Counted from the stretch's first letter, positions 1-7,155 are shown. The stretch is 21,610 nt of DNA from Acidobacteriota bacterium (GCA_003224635.1 QHZK01000236.1:1-21610), one strand, 5' to 3'. Numbers and translations: made by a program. The notes: generated by a model from the sequence alone, not told the origin.

Positions 1-1
1 A

Positions 2-496
2 TACGTTTCGCCGAAGCGCGTCCTGTTGACCTATGAACTCCCGCTCAACGAGATCGTGCTCGACTTCTACGACCGGCTGAAGTCGGCCTCGCGCGGATAC
101 GCCTCGCTCGACTACCACTTCTCAGGCTACTGGGAATCGGACCTGGTCAAGGTGGACCTGCTCGTCGCCGGCGACCCGGTCGACGCGCTGTCTTTCTTCT
201 GCCATCGCGAGCACGCCCAGCCGCGAGCCCGCACCCTGTGCGAGAAAATGCGCAAGCTGATCCCGCGCCAACTCTTCGAGATTGCCATCCAGGCCAGCAT
301 CGGGTCGAGGATTATCGCCCGCGAAAACGTTCCGGCCGTCCGAAAAAACGTCCTGGCCAAGTGCTACGGCGGAGACATCTCGCGCAAACGCAAGCTGCTC
401 GAAAAGCAGAAAGCGGGCAAGAAGCGGATGAAGCGCGTGGGCCGCGTTGATATCCCGCAGGAGGCGTTCCTGGCGGTGCTGAAGGTGACCGATTGA
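2..496 (+). CDS. lepA: Elongation factor 4 (LepA), C-terminal part, 5'-truncated by window edge
   Basis: The reading frame is open from base 2 with no start in the window, so this is the last 164 codons of a longer gene, ending at TGA 494-496. The segment begins YVSPKRVLLTYELPLNEIV and continues with FYDRLKSASRGYASLDY. It ends with the basic LepA C-terminal domain, where AKCYGGDISRKRKLLEKQK and KKRMKRVGRVDIPQEAF are family signatures. LepA is a ribosome-associated translational GTPase. Its C-terminal domain, unique to the family, contacts the ribosome and the acceptor arm of tRNA. The GTPase domain lies outside the window. Nothing looks degenerate in the visible part. Identification is by remembered family motifs and is secure. 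Confidence 0.97.
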   Translation, partial: YVSPKRVLLTYELPLNEIVLDFYDRLKSASRGYASLDYHFSGYWESDLVKVDLLVAGDPVDALSFFCHREHAQPRARTLCEKMRKLIPRQLFEIAIQASIGSRIIARENVPAVRKNVLAKCYGGDISRKRKLLEKQKAGKKRMKRVGRVDIPQEAFLAVLKVTD

Positions 497-535
497 AAGT
501 TAAGCGTGCCATTCGAAAGGCGGCGCTACCACGAG

Positions 536-564
536 TTGTTTAAGATGGCTGTGGGTGGTAGCAT
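536..564 (+). promoter_or_regulatory. Candidate extended -10 promoter giving a leaderless transcript
   Basis: TTGTTT (536-541) lies 17 nt before TAGCAT (559-564), which is preceded by TGG (556-558), an extended -10 arrangement. A start about 7 nt after the -10 would fall on base 571, the A of the ATG of the next small gene, so the mRNA could be leaderless. No Shine-Dalgarno sequence is visible there. Matches are modest, so this is only a candidate. Confidence 0.3.
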
Positions 565-570
565 GAATGT

Positions 571-798
571 ATGGAATTTCGCGATGCGGTCCGGCATCTG
601 GAGAGCCTGGGGTTAACCGTAGAGAACGTCGCCCAGGAACGGCGTCGGAAGGCCCGTCGCATGCGAACTCCTCCAATCGCTCGGAATCCGACCGTCCGGC
701 GAGTCCCGGTCCAAATTGTCAGGGAAGGGAAGATGCCAAAGAAGCTCGCCGAAATGATCCGCCAAAGCCGTGCCGAAATCCGCATTTCTTTCCGATAG
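571..798 (+). CDS. Small basic hypothetical protein, possible antitoxin partner
   Basis: This 75-aa frame starts at ATG 571 and ends 29 nt inside the next gene, whose GTG start is at 770. The protein begins MEFRDAVRHLESLGLTVENV, which could form a helix or small fold, followed by a strongly basic stretch (QERRRKARRMR, residues 23-33) and a C-terminal KMPKKLAEMIRQSRAEIR helix. I recognise no family. Position and overlap immediately upstream of a RelE/ParE-like protein suggest an antitoxin role, but most antitoxins are acidic overall and this one is basic. It could also be a spurious frame or the remnant of a longer gene. Treat the function as unknown. Confidence 0.4.
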   Translation: MEFRDAVRHLESLGLTVENVAQERRRKARRMRTPPIARNPTVRRVPVQIVREGKMPKKLAEMIRQSRAEIRISFR

Positions 799-1072
799 CG
801 AACGATCGAGTGAACGGGCCATCCAGATACCACCGAGAGTATGGGATGAACTGGACTCCTACGAGAAGAATCTCCAATCGAAATTCATCCGCACATTCCG
901 CCTGGTCAGCAGGAACCTGGGCCACCCTTCCCTCGTCGAGCTGATTAGCCAGGGACGCGAGAGCTTCTATCGAGTACGGGTCGACCCGAACTACCGCATC
1001 CACCTCGAACTTTACGATAACTACTATCTGATCTTGGCAATCGGACCTCACCGTTTGGAAGGTATTGGGTGA
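770..1072 (+). CDS. RelE/ParE-like toxin candidate (type II TA fold)
   Basis: The product is 100 aa with a GTG start at 770. After a variable N-terminus it shows a helix pair (PPRVWDELDSYEKNLQSKFI) and then the beta-strand series typical of the RelE/ParE superfamily: ESFYRVRVDPNYRIHLEL, then NYYLILAIGPHR. R/Y residues in RVDPNYRI and the terminal GPH segment match the usual core of such mRNA interferase or gyrase toxins. The family degrades ribosome-bound mRNA (RelE) or poisons gyrase (ParE); which applies cannot be told here. Its 5' end overlaps the small basic gene at 571 by 29 nt. Its TGA overlaps the GTG start of the CPBP protease (GTGA, 1069-1072), so the three may be co-translated. The superfamily call is moderately sure; the toxin role is inferred. 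Confidence 0.6.
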   Translation: MPKSAFLSDSERSSERAIQIPPRVWDELDSYEKNLQSKFIRTFRLVSRNLGHPSLVELISQGRESFYRVRVDPNYRIHLELYDNYYLILAIGPHRLEGIG

Positions 1073-2076
1073 GCCCTTCAGAGCCAACAATTCCTGAAGA
1101 CGCCGGCGCACAAACGCCGTCACCCCTCCCTTTTGGCCTCCAGCGTGTCTTCGTTGGTCCTTACGGGATTCGCGCCGGCTGGCGATTGCTGCTCTTCGCC
1201 GTGATCGCGGCCGCTTTCGCCGGGATCCTCGCAGCGCCACTGAGCCTTCTTGGACCCCACGCTCCGCTTGGGGGAACGTTCGGGCCCGCCGCGCTCCTGC
1301 TCGGGGAAGGAATTCCTCTCCTTGCCGCCCTGCTCTCGGCTGCAGTTATGGCGCGCATTGAAAAGCGGTCTTTCGCCGACTACGCGTTACCGGGACGGGG
1401 CGCTTTCGGGGTCCAGTTCTGGCGCGGCGCCGCTTGGGGATTCCTGGCGCTGAGCGCGCTGTTGCTCGTGGTGAGCGCGGCCCAGGGCTTTTCGTTTGGG
1501 ACGCTTGCCCTCGGTGGAGGCAAACTGGCCTCCTACGCCGTTCTCTGGGCGCTGGCCTTTCTGCTCGTGGGGTTCTGTGAAGAGTTCCTCTTTCGCGGGT
1601 ACGCGCTCTACACGCTCTCGACCGGCATCGGATTCTGGCCCGCGGCCGTGCTGCTTTCCGCGCTCTTTGGCGCCGTCCACCTTACCAATGCGGGCGAAAC
1701 ATGGATCGGCGGACTGTCCGCTGCTCTGATCGGGCTCTTCTTTTGTTTCACCGTGCGACGCACCGGCGGCCTGTGGTTTGCCATCGGGCTGCACGCCACG
1801 TGGGACTATTCGGAAAGCTTCATGTACTCGGCGCCCGACAGCGGCGCCATGGTCCCCGGACACCTGCTTAATTCGTCGTTTCATGGCCCCAGGTGGCTCA
1901 CCGGCGGGACGGTCGGTCCCGAGGGCAGCGCGCTGGTGTTCGTCGTTATCGCGGGGCTGTTTGTCGTTTTCGACCGGCTTTATCGCGAGGTTCGATTTCC
2001 CGTTTCGAAACTCGAAATTCGAAACTCAAAAGGGGCAAGCCAAAGCTCGGCATTACCGCTGGCTACCGACCACTGA
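1069..2076 (+). CDS. CPBP family intramembrane metalloprotease (Abi/CAAX protease type)
   Basis: This is a 335-aa polytopic membrane protein with a GTG start overlapping the upstream stop codon by 4 nt. Hydrophobic segments run roughly at residues 38-62, 74-95, 115-140, 153-170, 187-205, 212-228 and 286-301. The three CPBP motifs are intact: E171-E172-x3-R176 in EEFLFRGYAL, F200-x3-H204 in FGAVHL, and H242-x3-D246 in HATWD. These coordinate the catalytic metal in Rce1-like glutamic/metal proteases. Substrates of bacterial members are mostly unknown; some confer bacteriocin immunity. The last 25 or so residues are hydrophilic and are encoded by repeat-like DNA (2003-2084), so the natural C-terminus has probably been replaced by read-through into a repeat. 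Confidence 0.93.
   Translation: MSPSEPTIPEDAGAQTPSPLPFGLQRVFVGPYGIRAGWRLLLFAVIAAAFAGILAAPLSLLGPHAPLGGTFGPAALLLGEGIPLLAALLSAAVMARIEKRSFADYALPGRGAFGVQFWRGAAWGFLALSALLLVVSAAQGFSFGTLALGGGKLASYAVLWALAFLLVGFCEEFLFRGYALYTLSTGIGFWPAAVLLSALFGAVHLTNAGETWIGGLSAALIGLFFCFTVRRTGGLWFAIGLHATWDYSESFMYSAPDSGAMVPGHLLNSSFHGPRWLTGGTVGPEGSALVFVVIAGLFVVFDRLYREVRFPVSKLEIRNSKGASQSSALPLATDH
2003..2026. repeat. TTCGAAA-type short palindromic repeat
   Basis: TTTCGAA (2003-2009) and TTCGAAA (2018-2024) form inverted arms around a CGAAA-containing centre. The element lies in frame at the 3' end of the CPBP gene and encodes its odd hydrophilic tail. Similar TTCGAAATTCGAA strings are common as intergenic clutter in acidobacterial genomes (recollection, not searched). 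Confidence 0.4.
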
Positions 2077-2084
2077 CAACGGAC
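2065..2084 (+). repeat. TGACAACGGAC boundary repeat, copy 1
   Basis: The segment contains CCACTGACAACGGAC. The 11-mer TGACAACGGAC (2074-2084) recurs exactly at 16535-16545 and, inverted, at 2954-2964. The CPBP stop codon (TGA 2074-2076) lies inside the repeat. Confidence 0.6.
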
Positions 2085-2118
2085 GCTTAACCCAACAGGG
2101 GATTGCTCCGAGAGCTCT

Positions 2119-2601
2119 ATGGAACTCAAGACAGTCAAGATTGAAAAACCCGCGGACCTGAATTTCATTCTGGGCCAGTCGCACTTCATTAAGACCGTGG
2201 AGGACCTGTATGAGGCCATCGTCCAGACCGTTCCGGGGATGAAATTCGGGCTTGGCTTCTGCGAATCCTCGGGACCGGCGCTCGTCCGCCACGCGGGAAA
2301 TGACGCGCGACTGATCGAGCTGGCCCGGAAGAACGCGCTGGCCCTCTCGTGCGGTCACTGCTTCATCATTTTCATGGAAAGCGGTTTTCCCATCAACATT
2401 TTGAACACCATCAAGAACGTGCCGGAGGTTTGCCAGGTGTTTTGCGCCACGGCCAACCCGGTGGAAGTCATCGTGGCGGAGACGGAGCAGGGCCGCGGCA
2501 TTCTTGGCGTCATCGACGGAGTCAAGACCAAGGGGATCGAGACCGAGGCGGATATCAAAGTGAGGAAGGAATTCCTGCGCAAGATTGGCTACAAGCTGTA
2601 G
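2119..2601 (+). CDS. Adenosine-specific kinase family protein (PF04008-like)
   Basis: This 160-aa protein matches in full length the compact archaeal and bacterial 'adenosine-specific kinase' family. Conserved stretches seen are DLNFILGQSHFIKTVEDLYE near the N-terminus, GLGFCESSGPALVRHAGND (residues 44-62), the central GHCFIIFMESGFPINILN (79-96) and GRGILGVIDG (125-134). The family is named from an archaeal member reported to bind or phosphorylate adenosine, but its physiological role is not settled, so the name should be used cautiously. No signal peptide or membrane segment is present, so it is cytosolic. It starts 42 nt after the CPBP gene on the same strand and may share its transcript. 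Only a weak purine stretch precedes ATG 2119. Confidence 0.92.
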   Translation: MELKTVKIEKPADLNFILGQSHFIKTVEDLYEAIVQTVPGMKFGLGFCESSGPALVRHAGNDARLIELARKNALALSCGHCFIIFMESGFPINILNTIKNVPEVCQVFCATANPVEVIVAETEQGRGILGVIDGVKTKGIETEADIKVRKEFLRKIGYKL

Positions 2602-2602
2602 G

Positions 2603-2616
2603 GGGCGCTTCCGCCC
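2603..2616 (+). terminator. Weak GC hairpin after the adenosine-kinase-like gene
   Basis: GGGCG (2603-2607) and CGCCC (2612-2616) pair around a CTTC loop directly after the TAG stop. There is no clear T-tract, only TCATCTTTC a few bases later, so terminator function is uncertain. Confidence 0.25.
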
Positions 2617-2696
2617 GGCGGGTCATCTTTCACTCCAGGCCGTTTTACATGAGCTCGAAGTGGTTGATAGCAGGCTTATTGAGAGGGTCATCAATC

Positions 2697-2729
2697 TTGA
2701 CAGCCGGAATGACCCCGTGCTGGTATAAG
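2697..2729 (+). promoter_or_regulatory. Candidate promoter for the zinc-ribbon gene
   Basis: TTGACA (2697-2702) is followed by TATAAG (2724-2729) with TGG in front, an extended -10. The spacer of 21 nt is longer than the usual 16-18, so the extended -10 may act without this -35. It lies 57 nt before the ATG at 2786. Confidence 0.35.
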
Positions 2730-2785
2730 GGTTGCGGTTTGACACCAGTCAGAGAGCTGAGTTCCGCTCGAAGGAAGGTGAACGG

Positions 2786-2941
2786 ATGGGTGACGGCGAG
2801 GAGACCGAAGGCGACGCGCTCTACTGCCCCACTTGCGGCCGTGAAGTGGACGACCCCTTGGTGTGCGGCGATTGCGCGGCGGTTATCTGCCGCAAGTGCG
2901 GAACTCCGCTCGAAAAGCCGGATGAGCTCGGAATTGGCTGA
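2786..2941 (+). CDS. Zinc-ribbon miniprotein with three CxxC knuckles
   Basis: This 51-aa protein starts at ATG 2786, preceded 7 nt upstream by a strong AAGGAAGG (2771-2778); that site is why this start is preferred over the in-frame one at 2732. The sequence is an acidic start (MGDGEETEGDA) followed by CPTC, CGDC and CRKC, ending GTPLEKPDELGIG. Three CxxC pairs in 30 residues indicate at least one structural zinc. Such stand-alone zinc ribbons often act in protein-protein or nucleic-acid contacts, but no specific role can be given. It is convergent with the DUF4276-like gene on the other strand; 53 bp separate them. Confidence 0.7.
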   Translation: MGDGEETEGDALYCPTCGREVDDPLVCGDCAAVICRKCGTPLEKPDELGIG

Positions 2942-2951
2942 AGAACGTCAT

Positions 2952-2978
2952 GGGTCCGTTGTCATTTGTCCTTTGTCG
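2952..2978 (-). repeat. TGACAACGGAC boundary repeat, copy 2 (inverted)
   Basis: Read on the minus strand this gives GACAAAGGACAAATGACAA followed by CGGACC, the same motif family as the copies near 2074 and 16535. It fills the gap between two convergent genes. Confidence 0.55.
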
Positions 2979-2994
2979 CTTCCGCGATGAGATG

Positions 2995-3570
2995 TCAGCA
3001 CGCCCGGACTTTGTGGACGAACTGCTGGAAATAAGGGCACCTTTGTGCGATGCGATCGATCTCCGCGGCGGCCGCAACTTCACCATAGACGGCGGGGAAA
3101 GCGGGAAGGTGCGCCTGAGAAAGCATGCGCCGGAAGAGGTCATCTGCCTTTCTTGCCTCTTCAAGGGGGTCGCCAACGGCTTGAGCAGACGGCGTCTTGC
3201 CTCGCCGTCGCGCAACCTCGTTCACTGCTTGCTCGTCCGCGAGCAGCCAAGTCTCCACCATACGTCTTGTTGCCAGGAAGTGAACAGGAAAGGCTGGCTG
3301 AAACCCTGACTGGACAAGAATTCGAGCCAACTCGTCTTCGACGGATCTGGGATCGTGGCAGTCGGAGTCCCGAATGACGAGCGCCTTGTCTACTTGATAC
3401 TCCAGGTGCCACTGGAAGTTTTTCAGCCAGTCGACAAACTTTCGACGAAGTTGCACGACATCTCCGCAGGGCCTCTTTTCCACGTGTTCCGCATCAGGCC
3501 GAATCTTTCGTATCAGAGTTGAGTACACCTCTGCGTCGCGCTCTGCCTCGACAACGATTCCAAAGATCAT
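2995..3570 (-). CDS. DUF4276-like protein with TOPRIM-type motifs, partner of AAA ATPase
   Basis: This 191-aa protein has an N-terminal strand IFGIVVEAERDAEVYSTLI carrying E8 and, after about 60 residues, KALVIRDSDCHDP with D68-x-D70. An early Glu followed by a DxD after a beta strand is the TOPRIM acidic signature seen in OLD nucleases and PARIS AriB, and resembles the DUF4276 family. RRMVETWLLADEQAVNEVA (near 122-140) is a second stretch I associate with that family. Its ATG overlaps the stop codon of the upstream ATPase (TAATG), so the two are translationally coupled. Likely role, by analogy with ATPase-TOPRIM pairs: the effector nuclease of an anti-phage or DNA-damage module. The motifs are seen; the function is inferred. 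Confidence 0.8.
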   Translation of the reverse strand: MIFGIVVEAERDAEVYSTLIRKIRPDAEHVEKRPCGDVVQLRRKFVDWLKNFQWHLEYQVDKALVIRDSDCHDPRSVEDELARILVQSGFQPAFPVHFLATRRMVETWLLADEQAVNEVARRRGKTPSAQAVGDPLEEARKADDLFRRMLSQAHLPAFPAVYGEVAAAAEIDRIAQRCPYFQQFVHKVRAC

Positions 3571-4739
3571 TACTCTTCGCCAAGAGCCCCTGTAAACATG
3601 AGGTCGCCGAGCCCCAGAACCTCGTCCTCGACCAGCTTGCGCAAGTTGGCCTTGTCACTCGGGCGCACTACTTTGGTTTCGCCCTTTTTCTTCTCGACCC
3701 ACAGAATCTCATCAAGATTCATCTGGTCGATCACATATGGCGATTGCGTAGTCAGAATGATCTGGGATGGTGGAACTCCGCGGTCAGCAACCTCCTGTCG
3801 AACCTGTCGTAGCAACGCCACGAGAGTTTCGAAAAGCTTGGGATGAAGATGATTCTCGGGTTCCTCAATGCAGAATAGAGTGCCACCCAGATCATCTGGA
3901 GCGTAAATGAGCGACAGGAAGGCGATAAACACTAATTCGCCGTCCGACATCTGAAAGAGAGAGACGGGGCGAAGCAAGTCTCGCTCCTGCGACGCCAGAT
4001 AAACTGTCCCTTGCTGGGTCGGCCAGGTCAAGAGGTCACGGATTTCGGGAAACATGTCCCGCGCCGCCTCCGCAATGCGACCGAAGGCTTCGGGTGAACG
4101 GGTTTGAAGCCACATCAGCCAGGCAGAGAGGTTCCCACCGTGGGGGTCGAGAACACTGCCCGCAGTCATTTGGTTCGCTTGCTTCATTAAACCGGGGACG
4201 AACTGATAGAAGCGCCAATTCTGCGCGAAGAATTTCAAGGGATAGCCATCCCAGTTGGGAGGCGCGATTTCCATTGCGGATCTCTGCGCCAGGACTGCCA
4301 CCAGGCGATCCCCGTTAGCGTTAACCAACCAAGTACCGTCGTTGTGCCGAACGATGAGCGCCTGCTCTTTCCCGTCTTCCTGCAGGATGAGCGTCTCCTT
4401 CTGAATGTTGACATACCCTCCGACTCCGGCCACGACTTCGATCTCGTATATGAATTTCCTGTCGGCCCGAATAGGCTCGACGAACTCAATGCTTATAGAC
4501 AGAAGCTTGTCCTGTCCTCCCTTCCACAGGACCTCCTCTATTCCTTGCCGGTTTGCGAGTGCGTTCACGGGCCCCCACGTTCCAAGCTTGGGAAACCAGC
4601 ATTCAAAAAGGAAGGTCAACAGGTCAAGGATGTTGCTCTTGCCGCCCATGTTGGGGCCCACCAGAACATTGAGGGGGCCCAAGGGGAGGTCAACGTCCCT
4701 CAGGCTCTTGAAGTTTCGCACTTGCAGTCGCGTAATCAT
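3570..4739 (-). CDS. AAA/SMC-like ATPase (AAA_21 type), sensor partner of the TOPRIM-like protein
   Basis: The 389-aa protein starts at ATG 4739 with MITRLQVRNFKSLRDVDL, the classic N-terminus of RecF/OLD-type ATPases; an upstream in-frame ATG at 4844 would add 35 unconserved residues and is not preferred. Walker A is GPNMGGKS (28-35). The ABC-type signature is MSDGE (264-268). Walker B is CIEEPENHLHP (290-300), and the switch region is LTTQSPYVID (329-338). The middle (about 60-240) is a variable beta-rich and helical insertion likely to sense a trigger. Gene order ATPase then TOPRIM-like protein, with a 1-base stop/start overlap, resembles the PARIS and OLD-type arrangement. The E1 gene ends 150 bp upstream on the same strand, so separate transcription is possible; I found no convincing promoter. 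Confidence 0.9.
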   Translation of the reverse strand: MITRLQVRNFKSLRDVDLPLGPLNVLVGPNMGGKSNILDLLTFLFECWFPKLGTWGPVNALANRQGIEEVLWKGGQDKLLSISIEFVEPIRADRKFIYEIEVVAGVGGYVNIQKETLILQEDGKEQALIVRHNDGTWLVNANGDRLVAVLAQRSAMEIAPPNWDGYPLKFFAQNWRFYQFVPGLMKQANQMTAGSVLDPHGGNLSAWLMWLQTRSPEAFGRIAEAARDMFPEIRDLLTWPTQQGTVYLASQERDLLRPVSLFQMSDGELVFIAFLSLIYAPDDLGGTLFCIEEPENHLHPKLFETLVALLRQVRQEVADRGVPPSQIILTTQSPYVIDQMNLDEILWVEKKKGETKVVRPSDKANLRKLVEDEVLGLGDLMFTGALGEE

Positions 4740-4861
4740 CGGCGCCTGCCAAATAATACGCCGGTTTCGGCTCTTTACGCTAGCGGTCAAGTTCTTTGGG
4801 GGGTGAGAGGCTGGTTGCTCAGCCTTAAAAGGAAGGGAACGCAATTCTTGACGGTACCGCC

Positions 4862-4877
4862 CGCATCTATAGATGCG
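4862..4877. promoter_or_regulatory. Perfect 16-bp palindrome upstream of the ATPase/TOPRIM-like pair
   Basis: CGCATCTATAGATGCG reads identically on both strands. It lies 123 bp before the ATPase start codon and 13 bp after the E1 stop, so it could be an operator for the pair or part of the E1 3' end. It has a zero-length loop, which favours a dimeric protein-binding site over a hairpin. Confidence 0.4.
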
Positions 4878-4889
4878 CGACCCGCATTG

Positions 4890-7007
4890 CTAGTACTTCG
4901 CTACTTCCCTCGCCGCCCGCAAGATGTCCGCAGGCTGGGGCAGCACCGTGTCCTCGAGCGCTGGGTGGTAGGGAACGAAGACGTCCTTCGCAGCCAGGCG
5001 GCGCACCGGCGCATCGAGATACTCGAAGAGTTCGTCGGCAACCCGCGCCGCGATCTCCGCGCCGTAACCGAATGACAGGCAGTCCTCGTAGAGCACCAGC
5101 ACGCGGCTGGTCTTCTTCACCGAGGCGCTGATCAGTTCCCAGTCGTAGGGCGCGAGCGACCGGAGGTCGAGGATTTCCGTTCGTATGCCTTCCTGCTGCT
5201 CGAGCTGCTTGGCGGCCTGCACGGCGCGCACCACGAGCGACCCGTAAGTGACGATCGTGAGGTCTACGCCCTCCCGCACCAGCTTGGCTTTGCCAAACGG
5301 GATCATGTAGTCCGGCCCCGGATACGGGCTGCGGTTGTGCGGCTGGCGGTACAGGTGCTTGGGTTCGAGGAAGAGGACCGGATCGTCCGACCGGATCGCC
5401 GTCCGCAGCAGGCCATTGGCGTCGAGCGCGGTCGAGGGCATCACCACGCGCAAGCCGGGCAGGTGCGCGAAGATCGACTCCCCCGACTGGCTGTGGTAGA
5501 TTGCGCCTCCCGCCAGGTAGCCGCCGACGGGCACGCGCATGACCACCGGGCACGCCCAGCCGTTCGAAGAGCGCCAGCGCAGGGTGACGAGCTCATCGCG
5601 AATCTGCATCATCGCCGGCCAGATGTAATCGAAGAACTGGATTTCGACCACGGGTTTCAGGCCGCGCGTCGCCATTCCGGTGGCTCGGCCTACGATACTA
5701 GCCTCGGCAAGCTGCGAGTTGTAGCAGCGGGCGCTGCCGAAGCGCCGCTGCAAACCGTGCGTGGCTTTGAAGACCCCGCCCTTGCCCTTGACCCGCGGCA
5801 ACTCGTCCTCGTGGCTGCAGTCCGCCACGTCTTCGCCGAAGACCACCACGCGCGGGTCGCGCGCCATCTCGTCGCGCAGGCAGGCGTTGATCGAGTCGAC
5901 CATCGTCTTGGGCTCGCCGTGAAACTTCGGCGGCTGGTCGAAGCGCTCGGACGTGGGGTCGACGGTAGGTGAGTAGAGATAGAGCATCACCGACTCGGGC
6001 TCCGGCGGCGGCGCGGCCAGGGCCTGGTCCGCCGCCTCACGCAACTCCTCGTCGACCGAGTCCTCGATGGCCTTCAGTTCCTTTTCCGTCGCCACGCGCT
6101 CAGACAGAAGATATTCGGCCCAGCGCGTAAGAGGGTCGCGCTTGGCTTCGCGCTGGCGGGTCTCTTCGGACTTGTAGAGGCGCTCGTCGTCGGAGAGCGA
6201 GTGCGAGTAAGGCCGGATCACGTGGCCGTGCAAGAGCGCCGGCCCGCGCCGCCGCCGCACGTGCTCGACCGCGCGTCCCGCCGCCTCGTAGGACTCAAGG
6301 AAATCGGTGCCGTCGCATTCGAGCGCGAGCAGGTCCGGGAAATTCTTCACCAGCGCCGAAATGTTGCCGCCCGCCGTCTGCACGTCCACCGGAACGGAAA
6401 TCGCGTAGCCGTTGTCCTCGATCACAAAGAACACCGGGAGCTTGCTTGCGCACGCGCCGTTCAGCGACTCCCAGAATTCGCCTTCGCTCGTCGCGCCGTC
6501 GCCCGCCGAAACGTAGACCACTTCGTCCGCGTGGAAGCTCGAGGCGAGCTCCGCCGCGTCACGCACTTGCGAGAAGTAGAGGCTCGCGTCCGCCGCGCCC
6601 ACCGCTTGCAGGCACTGCGTCCCCGTGGGGCTGGATTGCGAAACGATGTGCAGGGATTTTGACGACCAGTGCGAGGGCATCTGCCGGCCGCCCGACTGCG
6701 GCTCGTCCTTGGCGCCCACGCCCTGCAGCAGCATGTCGAGCGGCGTCAGGCCGAGTTGCAGGCAGAAGGCGCGGTCGCGGTAGTAGGGATAAAACCAGTC
6801 GTAGCCGGGCTTGAGGTGCAGCGCCGTGGCCACGTTCAGGGCTTCGTGCCCGACGCCGTTGATCTGAAAATACAGGCGGTTCTGCCGCTTGAGCTGGATT
6901 TCCTTGTCGTCGAGCCGCCGCGACAGGTACATCGTGCGGTAGACGCCCGCAAGCGTTTCCCTCGAAAGCCCGCAAGCTTTCTCGATGTGCTGCGTGATTG
7001 TGCCCAT
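4890..7007 (-). CDS. Fused alpha/beta E1 component of a 2-oxoacid (branched-chain type) dehydrogenase
   Basis: One chain of 705 aa carries both E1 subunits. In the alpha part (about 1-335), the thiamine diphosphate motif is GDGATSEGEFWESLNGA (169-185) ending at EDNGYAI (197-203), and RPYSHSLSDDE (266-276) is the active-site loop that in mitochondrial BCKDH carries the regulatory serines. The beta part (about 365-705) has the typical GEDVA, LAEASIVGRATGMA and YEDCLSFGYGAEIAA. The enzyme decarboxylates a 2-oxoacid and acylates a lipoyl E2. No E2 or E3 gene is in the window. ATG 7007 is preferred because GAGCGAGG precedes it by about 4 nt; an in-frame GTG at 7085 would add 26 residues. Fused E1 proteins are known in several phyla. 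Branched-chain specificity is inferred from the loop and is not certain. Confidence 0.95.
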   Translation of the reverse strand: MGTITQHIEKACGLSRETLAGVYRTMYLSRRLDDKEIQLKRQNRLYFQINGVGHEALNVATALHLKPGYDWFYPYYRDRAFCLQLGLTPLDMLLQGVGAKDEPQSGGRQMPSHWSSKSLHIVSQSSPTGTQCLQAVGAADASLYFSQVRDAAELASSFHADEVVYVSAGDGATSEGEFWESLNGACASKLPVFFVIEDNGYAISVPVDVQTAGGNISALVKNFPDLLALECDGTDFLESYEAAGRAVEHVRRRRGPALLHGHVIRPYSHSLSDDERLYKSEETRQREAKRDPLTRWAEYLLSERVATEKELKAIEDSVDEELREAADQALAAPPPEPESVMLYLYSPTVDPTSERFDQPPKFHGEPKTMVDSINACLRDEMARDPRVVVFGEDVADCSHEDELPRVKGKGGVFKATHGLQRRFGSARCYNSQLAEASIVGRATGMATRGLKPVVEIQFFDYIWPAMMQIRDELVTLRWRSSNGWACPVVMRVPVGGYLAGGAIYHSQSGESIFAHLPGLRVVMPSTALDANGLLRTAIRSDDPVLFLEPKHLYRQPHNRSPYPGPDYMIPFGKAKLVREGVDLTIVTYGSLVVRAVQAAKQLEQQEGIRTEILDLRSLAPYDWELISASVKKTSRVLVLYEDCLSFGYGAEIAARVADELFEYLDAPVRRLAAKDVFVPYHPALEDTVLPQPADILRAAREVAKY

Positions 7008-7155
7008 TGAGCCTCGCTCGAGGATGCGCTGGCAGGCCGAACGGAACCCTGCCGGGTCCGTCGTGGCCTCGTGGTTTGCGGACACGCCTGGGCCGCTTCG
7101 GCCCGCCGCCCGCTACCCACTGACGGCAACCGCCGGCCATCCCAGGTACGACCCC

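Noticed and set aside
4739..4844. Longer N-terminus for the AAA ATPase from ATG 4844
   Set aside because: The added 35 residues have no family match, while MITRLQVRNFKSLRDV is the usual start of these ATPases.
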